From the NCBI GenBank assembly GCA_037833965.1, contig AP031352.1:25028501-25092500 (forward strand): 64,000 nucleotides of DNA. The letters are read 5' to 3'. Position 1 is the first letter of the stretch, and each line of letters starts with the position of its first letter. Of the stretch, positions 25,401 through 38,420 are shown one piece after another. The notes under the pieces were generated by a model. The model did not search any database and had not been told where the DNA came from. It was given only the letters and a program-made list of their open reading frames with translations. A program made the position numbers and the translations under genes. This stretch comes from Marchantia polymorpha subsp. ruderalis (taxonomy: Eukaryota > Streptophyta > Marchantiopsida > Marchantiales > Marchantiaceae).

Positions 25401-27945
25401 TTCAGGGCGGAGTCGAGCCAAGTAAAATCATCCCTATTCAAGGGAACATTCTTATCTTACGAGACATGGAGGTATATGGTTCTCATGACATTTGGGGTTT
25501 TAAAATCTTGCATATGTGAGTTTAATAGCTTGTAGATGTTTTACTTTTAGTGTGTTTTTAATTGATCTGGATAGTATTATGTCTAACTATCGGGAGACCT
25601 TTGATGGAGTTAAGTGGTGGTAGCATAAAAGAAATTTCTGAAACATGTTCTTGGTTATTCCTCAATCATCAATATGTAAGAGATATTTTATGTTTTAACA
25701 CTATATGTTTCCTCGTATTTTACAAACAAACCTTACTTTTTTAATGAATTTTTTTATATATTTTACACATATTTGAAAAATTATGAAAATGTGTATTAGA
25801 TGGAAGATCAATCTACAAACATTTTATTTTCATTCAAAAAAAATACAGATAGATGCATCTCAAAACGTTTTAAACATACACTCGGCTTGAAAAAAAACGT
25901 CCTAGATCTTCAAATTCGTAAGATTCATATCACAAATTCCAATGTGGTTGTAAAGACATGAACAAGAAACTTTATATATATATCTTTTCATATGAAAAGA
26001 CAAATGAAGAATATAACTTAACGTAAAGAAATGTGAGAAGAAAAAATGCTAGATTTTAATATATTTTTTTCAACTGTAAGTCTTTACCTAGCTCACCTCT
26101 CCACAAATATCTCCTTCAAGTTAAGGTTCTAGAAACCTGAAGGTGTAAGGCTTCAAGAGTCACAAGTAGACCCATCCCTATGGATGTGGCTAATCCTCCT
26201 CTAAGGGCAAAATAAACACAACAAACCTGATCCATGTTGACTCTACTAGACTATAAATTAAGTACACATTTGAATTAAGATGAAATGATTATGTATATTA
26301 ATTGTTACAACATTACAGTCATAAGGACTTACCATAAGAATCATTTACAGTGAATTCATAACCTAATGTGTATTGAAAAATACACATTTTTTACAATCAA
26401 AGTTCTCTATTCAATCTTATGTTAATCACATACGGTTAGTTTTGCCTTTTGGGGTTTAAGCAGACAACAAAGCCGGTAAGAGTACGTTCAGAACATGAAG
26501 CAGTCGATCTCAAACGGTGTGGCCACACGAGCATCCGAGAAAAGTATCCCCCCCTCTCCCCAAGCAAGTGTTGTGGGCCGAACACAATGTCATGTGCGTC
26601 GCATCAACGAGCACACATGGACAAGATGCATGTACATCATCAACGATGCGGTCGTGCCAGGAGAGATGCAACATACCGAGGCAGGAAAGCTGCAGTAAGC
26701 TTTATGTCGATCACATACTGCCTGTTCACGCTGTGTGCATGCATGTACACTGTAACCATTGCATGCATGATGGATGACCTGATACGAGAAGTAAAAGTTG
26801 GACATTCATGCATGTGATGGGCCTTCGTCGTTGCGAGTCTTTTCCAAAGTACTGCACGGCGAGGCCCTGCTGCTCCCCTCCCTTTTACTTTCCCCTCTCA
26901 AACGTCCACATGATTCTGATTCTGTTACGGCGCCGTAGGAGTCAAAGATTGAACAGGAAGTAGGATCATTCGACGTGAATGGAGGGAGAAGAGATCAGAG
27001 CTGAATTCCGAGGGTTGCTACGTGCCACCAAATTTGGTCTACGTCTTTTCCTCCAGCCGCGCAATGACTTCGGCAAAGGCAGCGAAAAGGCTGGCGGTCG
27101 TCCCAGTGGAATACATGCTGATATTGTCGAGCTCACGGATTTACACTTACTAATTGAATTTTGGAGATTTCAGTTTGTGCTTCAAGGTTTAAACTCATCT
27201 TCAGTGTCAAGCGAGTTCATCGCTCCAAGGGCGGAGAATCAACGAGTAAAGGTACACCGATATTTGATATTGGGCCTTCGTTGTGGATAAGCAGAGACAG
27301 GACCAAAATCTCCTCGGAAACCAAGAGAGAGCAAACCATGAGATGAAAAAGCGATGTGATACAGTGACGTCCCTCCGCGTACAGTACAGAGGAGAAGCGA
27401 ATCTACTCGGTGGAAACGCTGTTTGTGACTGAATGTGTGGCTGTATGAAGATACAAGTATATGGAGGAATGGGCTGAATGTGGCAGTTTGAGAGCCCTTC
27501 TTGCCTCGTAGCTGCGGATATTAAGATGTGGACTCACCATCCTTCAAACCGCTTCGAATATCGACCTTTACTTTCTACGGTGTAGATGCCATATCTTCAA
27601 CTGACATGCTTGTGGACCGACCGTCAAGCTCAAGAGCAGAAGTCCCTGTTGGGTCAGACCAGAGATTGTAAGAGATACAATGAGGTCCTTCGTGTGTCAC
27701 CTCTAACTCTCCTACTGCTACGCATTTGTTTTGCGCGGCGGAATCTAGCTTGAGGGATACTGCAAACTGGATAGATTCCGGTTTCTGTCAGCAACAGTTT
27801 TGCATCGCAAAATATCCGTCTTTCTCAGGCTCCCAACCGTCCCTCCTTTCTGTTTCTTGTGAGCAGTTGCTTGGACACCTCGTTGTCACTTTGCCAATTC
27901 TTGTCCAACTAACCATCATATGGAGGCTGTGGATACACATATACT

Positions 27946-28015
27946 TCTGTCTCACCTGGATGAGGCGCTAACCCGGTGGTGACCACGTTTTCAACTCTCA
28001 GCCAGGTGAGACAGA
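27946..28015. repeat. Perfect 14-bp inverted repeat with structured loop
   Basis: TCTGTCTCACCTGG at 27946-27959 pairs perfectly with CCAGGTGAGACAGA at 28002-28015. The 42-base loop contains a smaller hairpin, GTGGT G ACCAC, at about 27976-27986. RNA from either strand would form a stem with an inner stem. Its length is too short for a clear microRNA precursor call. Confidence 0.55.
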
Positions 28016-28359
28016 CGTGTTATCCGACACTAACACGAGCAATTACCTACTCCGCTTCAAGTGGACAATTCGCTACTATTTTCATACTTTGTTTGGAAAG
28101 AGATCTTCAACTTTTATACAAATCTCGTGAAACAGATTGGTGCACCGTTGAGATGCCGCACTTTCATCTCGAGCTAAACTAAAAATTCCACAGGTCATAT
28201 CTTCTGAGTGCACAGGGAAAGCAGGATTACAGGTATATCAGGCTATATCAGTCTGTGAATGAACCTTCAACCTACAGGCACAGCTGCTGTGCTCTACCTT
28301 CTCATACATATCCTGAGTTGTTGCCTGAAGAGCTTAATGTTATTGGATATCTTATCTAA

Positions 28360-28555
28360 TAGTTCTCCTTCAATACTTTGGGATTTTGACGAAATGAAAT
28401 ATTTCTAGTTACAATAAAGAATACATCCCATCTTATTGTATCTTGATCCTTAGTGGTAGTTCTCCTCCAACACTTTGGAATTCAGACGAAAGGGGAAAAT
28501 TCACCTTTCTAATGACAATAAAGCATACATCCCATCTTGTGGTATTTTCATCCTT
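28360..28555. repeat. Diverged ~97-bp tandem duplication
   Basis: Unit 1 (28360-28456) and unit 2 (28457 to about 28553) share tagttctcct, actttgg, caataaag and acatcccatctt blocks in the same order and spacing. They differ by scattered substitutions and short indels. Confidence 0.75.
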
Positions 28556-30003
28556 ACACATCTAATGAGTTTGAAAAGCCAGGAACTCTGCAGATCCTCA
28601 TCATTCACCCGGTGAAGAAGAAGGCGATCGTCATCTTTTGGTGTGCTTTCTATGATATAAATCTCTTGTTCCTTAGTGGAAAATTACACCTACTTTTTTA
28701 AATATCTTCGTACATACAGAAATGTATATTTCTTTCCGTTTGATCTATCTTCAGTCATAACCAATTAAAAAAAAACTACACGGTAAGACGTAAATAGAAT
28801 TTCCAAAAGAAGATCCTGCAAAGTAGAATAACAGATTACCTGTATTAACAAAGACATTTCTTAGGTCGAAGGACTATAAAATCTCACGATCGGTTTCTTT
28901 CATTCTCGGACCATCGTAGTTAAAATGTTAGAAAATATTATCAACGTACGACCAGAGGGGAGCATATGTACTACATTTGTAGCAACCTGTTTGTCACATG
29001 TTGAAATGCTATGAAGTAGATCGAATCTTGTCTTTTTGTTATTAGTCGCCAAAGTCTTCTGGAATTCGTGGGTATGCACAGTCCACTCTCGATTTATAGC
29101 ACGAAACATATTTTAGCTGAAAGATAATTCTAATTAGGGTCCTTCTGTTGATAACCTTGACATTTCCGTTTTACTATCACGACGACTCAACGTATAGTGG
29201 CGCGAGAATCTGATGAGGCCGGATACTTAATCCACAGCACCACAAGTCATTACAGTAAAGGGATTCATATACTATGACTTTTTTATTTATCTCTTACTTC
29301 TCCGGAATTGTTTTCCTGACTTCTACATAGTGCAAATTTTCTCCTATGTGATGTTCTTGAAACGTGAGATTTCTACCAGACGTTTTATGTCACAAATTCA
29401 TTTCAAAGTTTTCAAGCGGGAGATATATGATAGGCAAATTAACATTTTTAGTAGGTGGAATGAAAAGCTGAACCTTGAATTGGAAAAGTGGGTGTAAAAG
29501 CTTTATTCTTTCACGCTTGAGGTTGAAGTTTGAGAATGTTGCGAATTGTCTTTTGAAAATTCTTCTTCACGTGGAGCTTGAAGGAGGGTGCATAACGTTG
29601 ACACATGCTTTAGACATTCTTGAAGTGCAAGAAGGGTAAGAGCGGTTTGTCTCACATTAATAAAGTCTATCACATGTCAAGCATATAGTCAAATTTTCGT
29701 TTCTAGATGGTCGTATATATCTAGTACAGCTAGACTTCTTTCAATGGAATTTGACATATTATGTTTTGGTATCAAAAATCCATTTATCTAATTTTCACAA
29801 TTTTAAATTTACTTCAAGTCTTATTACCCCTGCAGAGCCTTTATATGAGGATCAGGAATGTGTTTAAGTATATCATGTAACCAAGGAATGTTGAGTGTGC
29901 AACAAAATATATTCTATCAATTCTTCTGATTTAGTATAATGAAGTAGGCATGTTATCGATATGATAGCTAACAATCATAGCAAGATGAGAACTTCTAACG
30001 TAT

Positions 30004-30248
30004 TGTTAAAGTTAATTTCGGTTAAGACATAATCTCAAGTACTAAATATTTATAGCTAGGAATATAGCAGGTGTTGGGGTTTTGAATCCCATGGTTTGTG
30101 TATTACCAAGACACTCAATTTGTTGTCACATATGACCTTTTCCCGTGTACAAATTCCTCTGTGATAAACCACGTTGCATCGTCTCGTGTTTCGTTGTGAT
30201 GGTTTAATGTTACAGTTGATTTTTGATTCTCGGATTAACCTGCGTTAA
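30004..30248 (+). repeat. 5' LTR of second copia element
   Basis: It begins TGTTAAAGTTAATTTCGG. It aligns along its length with the two separated halves of the 3' LTR at 31671-31760 and 32823-32963. Confidence 0.75.
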
Positions 30249-31094
30249 TTGGTATTAGAGTTTGGGCGGTACGGGCAGGACCAGTAGATTCGGTGGGCAG
30301 TTCGGGGAGGCACGGATAGGCAGATTTTGTCAAAATATTTCATTCTGGAAAATATGTCAGACATATTTTGTCCAGAAGATTCTGTCCATTGGAAAGATTT
30401 TGTTCAAAATAATATTTTGTTTATAAATATTCCAGTTGAAAGATGCTTCGTCGAATATAGGCAAATTGGGTATTCTTGAAAAGCTCTCGACGCGACTAGT
30501 GCATTTGGAGACTTTTTAGTATAACATTGATAAGGAAGAAATTGCCATGAATCTGCTCTTATATCTAATCTTTCATAGGAAAAAAAGACAACGTGACAAG
30601 TCGGATGATCTAGATATAACATCAGACCGATGGACAAAAAAATTATGTGCTTTAAGAAAAGTAGCGTTACAGGCTCTGAGATTAAATGGCATGTAAAGTT
30701 TCTGTCATTAGGAATGTGTCTGTCAATGAGCTCATATCATTGAAAGAGGGGAGAGTTATATGGATCTTTGAATTGAGAAGAAAAATTTCCGCTCACGAAT
30801 ATGATTATGGGGGGGTTTAATTATTATGAGATTAATGATCAAAAAGTAGCACTGGTACTGGTGGAGTTTCAAAGTATGACTGCCGTAGAAGGTTGTGTCA
30901 TGGAATTGACAAGGAAAAGTCTTTGCTCATGGATATAATTGTGAGTGAGTTTGATCATAATGTGATTAATGATCAAGATGAAAATTGATACTCATGAACA
31001 TGCGGAACATGCGGTTTTTGATGTAGCCAATAAGATTATCATGGAGCTGAAAATTGACACAAGGTGTGATCAATCTTCATTGTAATAGTAGGAT

Positions 31095-31465
31095 ATTCTA
31101 CATTTGGCTAGAAACCAGGTTATGTATAGTAGAGTGAAGCACAACTACATCAGGTGTATTTATCAGACAAACAATGTCTAATAAAATGATTGAACTAATC
31201 AAGATTGATGATAAACTATGATAAAATAATTAAATTAGTCAAGATTGATGGTAATTTTAATCCAACTGATGCGTTCTCCACTTGGAGAAGTTTGATCATT
31301 ATGTGATTAATGGTAAAAAATAAACACCGGTACTAGTGGAGTTCCTTAGCACATGATTGAGTTAGTCAAGAATGATAGTTAATTCAATCCAACTGATGCA
31401 TTGACCACAATTATTCCTTTGAAGAGTTTCAGGCGACATTTTTGTTACTATGCAAGTTGTGCATG
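31095..31465 (+). pseudogene. Copia RNase H remnant
   Basis: Broken translation shows a (V)MYSRVKHNYIRC block, equivalent to the conserved copia segment ending in a Lys-His-Ile-Asp-Val-Arg core. It then shows two copies of the NP(T)DA-type segment (about 31255-31280 and 31390-31440). The second is followed by an FRRH basic tail. The doubling suggests a local duplication before decay. Confidence 0.65.
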
Positions 31466-31760
31466 GGGAACATAAGTAGATTTTGCTAGCATAGTATCTT
31501 CAGTTATCTCTTTAGATGATTACTCTATCATGTGATGGCTACAAATTAGTTCTACTTAACTTTGATGTAAAGAGTTATCTTGTGTTAGGTTTCAGTCTAG
31601 AATCTTTTGTGGAATAATAATAAAGTATACAAAAATTACTATTTATTTAACAAGAGTTAAGGGGGGAGATTATTGAGATTAACTTTGGTTAAAAAGTAAT
31701 TTCAGGTTCTAGCTATTTATAACTAGGAGGATTGTCCTTGTTGGAATATTTAACACCAAG

Positions 31761-32822
31761 ATTTTTTAATTATTAAGTAGAGTTCTGCAATGGATATCCA
31801 TTATCCATCCATAGTCATGGGTAAATCCTGACTGAGCACTTTTCTTTGTAGTGAGGATGTTCCCGCATCGAGCAGAAATGAGTGGATAATGGATATGGAA
31901 TAGGATGCATGGATGGGTACAAGGATTGGATGGATAAGATTAAGCCTCGGCAAGGTAAGGTAAAAGGTAAACGGGTAAGACATGAGACTCTACCTTTACC
32001 TTACTCACAGCACTACGGTCTATCTTCATCCTTTACCTCTACGTTAGGGTAATTACCCGGTTACCTGGTACGGATTCTTAAAGATTAAAAAGTTACCATT
32101 AACGTTAATCTTTTAGAATTACTTGGTAAATCTACCTTTACTAGCATGGTGGGTGCATCTTAATAGGGGATGTGATAGCAGCAGCAAGGATGGCTGTGGA
32201 GTAAATGGCCAAATTTTTGATTGGAATTTGCAAGAATTGAATCACTCATTGTACACAAGATTGAGTTGGAATTGAATGTAGTCTCAAACGGTTACATCTT
32301 CGAAGAAAAGATGGCAATGCGAGTCTTTGACCGGAGATATGTAAAGGAGCTATGCAAGGCAAGTCGATACTTGGCTTCACAACTACTTAGTGAGGGGAAT
32401 GTGCAGAATTACATTGAGTAATTTTGAGAGTGTCCACGTTTTTGTTTTTTGCGGATTACTTGGCAATTACTAGATAACCCATTTGGTTCTACCTTTACTT
32501 TACCCTATAGCCAAACATCTTACTTTTACCCTTACTTTTTACACTTTTATCGAATAACCCTAAAGGGTTACCTTACCTTGCCGAGGCTTAGATAAGACTT
32601 AGACTGAGCTCTCGGATTAAGTGTAGTTAAAAGCTCTTGGATTCAGTGTAATCAAGTATCAATGATAGACTCATGGGTATGACTTGGGTAATGGGCAAGT
32701 AATGGGTATGGAAAAGCTGCCATGGATGGATAATGGGTATGTATAATTGATACACTCATTGGTATAGGTTGAATATGGGTAAAGTTTTAAAGCAAAAGCT
32801 CAATGCAGGTTTCTGTTATCAT
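31761..32822. mobile_element. Insertion inside the copia 3' LTR, rich in ATGGGTA/ATGGATA motifs
   Basis: Both flanks of the inner inverted-repeat element are composed of repeated atggata, gggtaatgg and tggatgg words (about 31791-31935 and 32640-32790). Clear terminal repeats or a target duplication were not found for the outer unit, so its class is unknown. The boundaries come only from comparison with the intact 5' LTR. Confidence 0.5.
31941..32590. mobile_element. hAT-like non-autonomous inverted-repeat element
   Basis: The ends are perfect 23-base inverted repeats beginning TAAGCCTCGGCAAGG and continuing TAAGGTAA. The flanking 8-mers gataagat (31933-31940) and gataagac (32591-32598) match at seven of eight positions, as expected of an aged 8-bp hAT target duplication. 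The 650-bp interior repeats the word taccttta/taaaggta in both orientations near each end. It holds only a short 66-codon frame without ATG (32221-32421). No transposase is encoded. Confidence 0.8.
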
Positions 32823-32963
32823 GACACTTAGTACACTATAACGCATGACTTTTCTCTGTGGACGTAGTCCTGTGTGGGTGTATAACGTTACATCGTTTTG
32901 TGTTTCGTTGTGATGGTTTAACATTACTATTGACTTTAGTTTGATTTTCGGATTCAATTTTGT

Positions 32964-35900
32964 TACGACTATGGAAATTTTTTTATTTTTCTATCAAAAA
33001 TAAATTTATTTTGAAGATATAGTCAAGAAATTTGTTGGCATGTTGATTATACAAGTACAATTAAGGATGATTAAATTATTTTTTATTAGAGATACAACAT
33101 GAGCTCTAATGATTTTACTCTATAATAACCAATTGCACTAGAGATTTATAGTATGTCTTAATGAAGTAAAGTTTTTTCAATGATCTATCCTAGTGAATAT
33201 GACCTTTTAAAAAGTAATCATGATCCATCAATATATAATTATACGAAATTGTGCTTGCGGATCCTATCAACAATTCTAAACAAAAAACACATATGCATTT
33301 TATTGACATGAATCGTTATATTTTAAAAATTAACATTGTATTGCAAAATAAAATATCTTTATAATAAATTTTATCTTTAAAAGAATTAATTTAAAATGTG
33401 ATGCTTCAGATGAGCTATAATCGATTGTAGATGCATACTTGAAGTAGCTAGTGAATCATTTGAAATGATTGATATTAGCATTGCATTACTCGACACACAA
33501 ATAACATACTTTTGACATAATTTGTCACCGGAATTCATAATCTTTTCCAACAAATCCTAAACTATTCATTTCTTTCTATCATCAGATCAGGTGACACAGA
33601 GACATAAAGCCATAATATACTTCAATTCCACATTTGGTACAGATTTAGGGTTTGAAATAATTTAGAGTTTAGGTTGGTACAGATTTAGATCATGTTGGAT
33701 ATTTGGATTATTTGTCCTTCACTAGTTTAACCTCAGTTGAAATTTCATGAAAGTATTCAATACTGAAAATCATACACTATAACACTAAAGTATCTACCAA
33801 AACATGGGCATTTTTTTCATATGTAAGACAACAAATAATGAACATTTAGATTTATCATTGAGACATTCTATTAACTATTAACATTTACTTATTTATTCAT
33901 AAAGAGAACACATCACTCTTTGGATACTATAGGACGTATTGGCATCCAATACATCACTAAATCGTTTCAAATTACTTATAGAATTTTTATTTTTAATATT
34001 CTGAACCTTTTCTAAAATCCAAATAAGTAAATACACTAATTTTTTTATACAACATTATTGCATTTGTTGAGACCTTGATACACATATGTGTATTTATCAT
34101 TTGAATGATAGTAGCTTGCAATGAACGAAGTATGAGTTGTGCTACATAATGTCAACTTCCGAATAAGTTCAGCTAGTTGGAAACCCTCTTTTCTAAGATT
34201 GATTCAGATCTAACATCGCTTTTCTAAACTCAATAATATGTAATTCACTACAAGTTTTATCAACTACATATTATATCCACACAGATGTGATAACGCACAC
34301 ATGCTTTTAACATCTCTATCATATGTTGTACAAGCTTAAGTTTTATGGTTAACTTTTGAGTTGATAAAAATACACAATGGTTATAATCTCCTCTATTTAT
34401 TGCATTGATCACGTCATGACTAGCCTTGTGTGTGGCAAAACTAATTGAAAAGATAATCTAAAACCTTAATAGTATTTTATCATGATTTGTAAAACTTTTT
34501 GAATAATTTTTTTAATTATCTTGGATTGAGATAAAAGAATTATTGATAAAGGATTTTTACAAACATTTATATTTTATTTTGATCAATACATAAAAATTTT
34601 TGGAAATTAATATCTTTTTTGAAATTTGTGACGATTCATCACATATGCTACACTATATTAAATTTGATTATTTGACATTTTGATGACTGACATAAAAACA
34701 TGTTAATAATATTACATTTGAATATTTTTCATTTTATATAGGGTGGTGAAGATTTCAACGGAGGATATAAGTGTCAAAGATTTAAAATAGTTGCATCTCT
34801 CATGGATTTTTTTCTCTTGAGAATTTTTTATTTTTTCTAATATGTTTAACGTAATCATCTCAAACTTATGTTATGATTTGATAATGTAAAACAGTTGAAA
34901 AAAAAGGAACGAGTTTCGTTAAACTTCTTTGTTTTTTTTCTTCTCAAGCACATTAACCTCAATACATTCAACAAGTCACACTTTAACATTCAGATGACAA
35001 ACTTAGATGAATTTTATTATCAAGATAACAACTCTCATTCTACTTCTTAATATTCAGTCTAATGGTCAAATCAATTTTCAAATATTAGATCATATCATCA
35101 CAATTGAGATATTTATTTATTTTTTTAAATATTTTTTTGTGTTAAAAAACACAAGAAAATAATTTTGATCATCATCTAATGATAAATAAATTTTAACTTT
35201 GAAAATTAAAACAGGATAAAAATTATTTTAATATATTTTTTACAAATGTAATCAACTTTTAATATATCACTTACATGAAGTTTTAAAAATAAGTTAGTAG
35301 GATGACTTACTACATTTAATATATTTTTTTTTTGGTTTCAAAATATAAAAATTATCAATCTACATTCACCATATTCCAACGTAAGCTTTCATTGGAAATC
35401 TTTAGAAGGCTAGAAATTTAATTCAAGAATGTCTTACAATGTTTTACAATCTCATATACTTTGTATTTGCTCCAAACCAATTGTGTAGACATAAAATATA
35501 AATACCATCAAGATCAACTTCTATGATCTTGACTTCATCTCAAAATCGAGTTAAATATATAGCCAAAAAAATCAATTTCAAATTTATTTTTCTAATTTTT
35601 GAATAAAAAAACGTTTTTTTAAAATTGTAAGAACATCATTTTTATACTGATGTATCATCTGTATAATAGTTGAAGATACATAACTTAACATAATTGAAGC
35701 TCAGTAGAGTGCTTGCATAAAAAATATATGTTTCTTTTAAAAAATAATCTATATTTCTTATTTTTATTATTACCTAAAATAAATTATGTGACTATTGTGT
35801 GTATTCTTTATGTGCAAGAGTAATAAAAATGATTTTTTAATTTGAAACATCAAGTTGAAAGAAGTTCCTATAAATGCATATCAAATAAGATGAATATGAA

Positions 35901-37480
35901 TTAAATAATTACTTATAAATATATCATTTTAAAAAGGTACTAAAACTAGATCAACAAGATGATAAAGATCTGTGGAAAAAATGGAAATTCCACAACCGCA
36001 TTAAATTTTTATAACTATTTGCCCTCTCAATTGATAATTTGAATCTTTCAATATATTTAAATATTTCTTAATAGTGTACATCTTACACATTTTTTTGGAT
36101 TAAAAATTTCAGAATTTTACGATTATGATAAAAGATCTCTTAATTTTGCAAATATAATTTTTAGGAAATAGGAAATCTATAGTGGAAAATATAAATACAT
36201 ATTATTTAAATCTTCACACCAAGGAAATAATATATGATTAACATGACTAAATCATATAGAATATAAATATAAACTACATGATGTAGTTTTTTTAGCTTCA
36301 TCAAGATTATTTCATTTGATTATTTTTCAATTTAAATTTTTATTTAAATATTTTCAAAATCTAAAAGGTCTAATTTTTTTACAAAAGGTTTTTAATTATT
36401 CACACTAACATGTACACATAAAATGGTTGCAGAGTTCAAGATGAAATTTTAGGATGTGAATTAATTTTGAATTGAGAAAATAATTTCGTATTTTTAAATA
36501 ATTTAAATAATTTTATAAAATACGAATTCCATTTTTTTAAATTCATGAATAATGATTAATTTAATAAATTAATACAAATCATGTTTGTATTACAAATAAT
36601 TCATATTTATATTCGAATTGTTTTCAATCATAGTTATAGTTCAAATTAAAACTTATAATATCTTTGTGTTAAAAGCTTCAAATTATAATAAATTATTTTA
36701 TTTTTTTATGTTCTCTTTTTAATTTTTTCATTTCAATTTGAACTATGATAAAATTGTACATTCTTTAGAGTGAATAATTAATAATGAGTAAATAATTCTT
36801 TAAGATATTCCGACTTTGATTAAACTAATATGAGAAAAAATATATTTTGTTTAAAAAATTTTGCCAAACGCTCCAAGATAATTGAATTACATTCATTTCG
36901 AAACACCTATTAAGTATTTTAAATCTATATTTGGATTTTGGATGCTTTGTAATTTTTAGTACTATGAGACTATTAGTTCAATTTTTTTTGTTGATATGAG
37001 TTAAGTTGAATCCAAGCTAAATGACAATAAGTATAGGATGAATGGAGGAAAAAATGTAAGATGATCAAGCATCTAAAATAGAATAAATGTTTTTGACAAA
37101 TTACGATGATTGTTTATCTAAAATAAATTTGTATATCAGCCCATACGAAGCAATATCAATTTAGATGATATATATAGATGCACATCTTCTTTTTCAATTC
37201 TCATTCATGAGTATTTCGGTTGAACAGAATCTAACGTGAATCATGACATAAATATAGATTATTTTTTGGATTGTTGAAAAAAAAAATTAAATTTTTTTTT
37301 ATAATATAATGAAATTAAATTCAACATTGACCATTTTATACGAATTTTTATGAAAAATATCTACATAATGTATATAATTTGTAGATATAATTTGTAGATG
37401 TTCGGACATAGATGATTATCGCATGATACGTGGAAAATGATATATACCAGGATGCCACATCTTGATAATGGGGTGTTCCC
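32964..37480. other. Extremely AT-rich, gene-free interval
   Basis: Homopolymer A and T runs dominate, and no open frame of note exists on either strand. I see no recognisable transposon ends and no RNA gene. Confidence 0.65.
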
Positions 37481-38420
37481 GTGTTCTTGCTATACGTCGT
37501 GCTTATTCTCTTTCACTCTCCTTATAACAGCGAGGTTTACACTCGTGTCTAAAATGTGGTTCCTTCGGGTGGTTCTCCGTCTACCAGACCAACTAGAGTC
37601 CCAGTCCTAGCGCAGCAGGCAAGGGACGTAGCGCAGTGAAGGCCTAGTTGCGCCTCGTTCTCTCCGACGTCCATAACAGCGAGACAGCGCCCTTCGATTT
37701 GAAATGGGACCTGCGTCGCGTCGCCAAGATCTTCGTTCAAACTCTCTCTCGTCGGCAAGAACGCGGAAGGAGGCACAAAGGCGCCAGCGCTGGTCCGTGT
37801 CAAGAAGTCCAGTCTCGCCTCAGAAGACGCTCAATTTGCTCATTTCTGCTCGGAATATGGAAGTCTTAGAATGATGATGTATCCACGTAGGAAAGACTCG
37901 GAGCGTGCCAGGTGAGTGGATTTGCGTCTCTCGGGGTGGCTCTTCCAGCCGGACCTGATGAAACACGTGAAACCATCAGCAACTCATTCTTTCGCTTGTC
38001 GGTTCGTCGATCGGTTGCCCGACTTATGCTTGTATGGCTGGAGTTCGAAGTTACAACTCACTTTCCTAAGGTTGACAGACATTTCTTACTGCCGGTCCCG
38101 TGCTGGGTTCGAGAAGAGTTTCAGATAAGATTGTCTTTTTGTTCCTTTTGTCAACCGGTTAATTTTCATCAGATGCGGTATATTCCATCCTGAACCTTGC
38201 ATTTCAGCGATGTTTGATGTGGATTAAGAGCCGGGTTGACGAGTATTATGTTAGCGTTTTTATGATCATTCGAAGTTCAAAGGGAGGATCTGGGTAAAGC
38301 TTGTGAAGTTAAGAGTCAGAGCGATCTCTTGGACTTAAAATTGATCAATTCTTGAATCAATATTCCAGCTAGCCTTGTCCGTTATCCATCTGAATCCATA
38401 ATCAACTTTTAGCTAGCGCA
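37481..38420. promoter_or_regulatory. Upstream region of ZYP1
   Basis: Composition shifts sharply from AT-rich to balanced at about 37440-37500 and stays so up to the ZYP1 start. The shift suggests that the 5' untranslated region and promoter lie here. Short frames at 37549-37803 (minus) and 37912-38193 (plus) show no family similarity. No TATA box or meiosis-specific motif could be fixed. Confidence 0.4.

Larger units (their letters stand above)
22431..30003. other. Gene-poor interval, no supported coding gene
   Basis: I found no conserved domain on either strand. A moderately GC-rich block at about 22430-23170 contains a tRNA-primer-like TTGGTATCAGAC at 22589, but no LTR pair around it. 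A second richer block at about 26400-28300 holds an ATG-led 103-codon frame (26979-27290) of unknown nature and the hairpin at 27946-28015. This second block could be a non-coding transcript. A diverged tandem duplication lies at 28360-28555. Confidence 0.45.
30004..32963 (+). mobile_element. Second degenerate Ty1/copia LTR retrotransposon, with nested insertions
   Basis: The 5' LTR (30004-30248) is followed by TGGTATTAGAG, a degraded tRNA-Met primer site at 30250. The 3' LTR starts at 31671 after the purine tract GGGGGGAGAT. It resumes after an insertion, and its closing phrases gtttcgttgtgatggttta and ttgattttcggatt match the 5' LTR end. Broken copia RNase H segments are seen at about 31095-31180 (VMYSRVKHNYIRC) and 31380-31465 (NPTDALTTIIPLKSFRRH). 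There is no intact reverse transcriptase. It belongs to the same family as the element at 10950. Confidence 0.8.
31671..32963 (+). repeat. 3' LTR of second copia element, split by an insertion
   Basis: LTR sequence runs from 31671 to about 31760, stops after accaag, and resumes at about 32823 with gacacttagtacac. The 5' LTR reads continuously across the same point (accaagacactc). Without the inserted ~1.06 kb the LTR would be about 230 bp, matching its partner. Confidence 0.7.

Noticed and set aside
26979-27290. 103-codon ATG-led frame as a gene
   Set aside because: No family, no splice partner and no codon signal beyond local composition; recorded only within the interval description.
32221-32421. 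66-codon frame inside the 650-bp inverted-repeat element as a transposase
   Set aside because: Too short, no ATG and no transposase motif.
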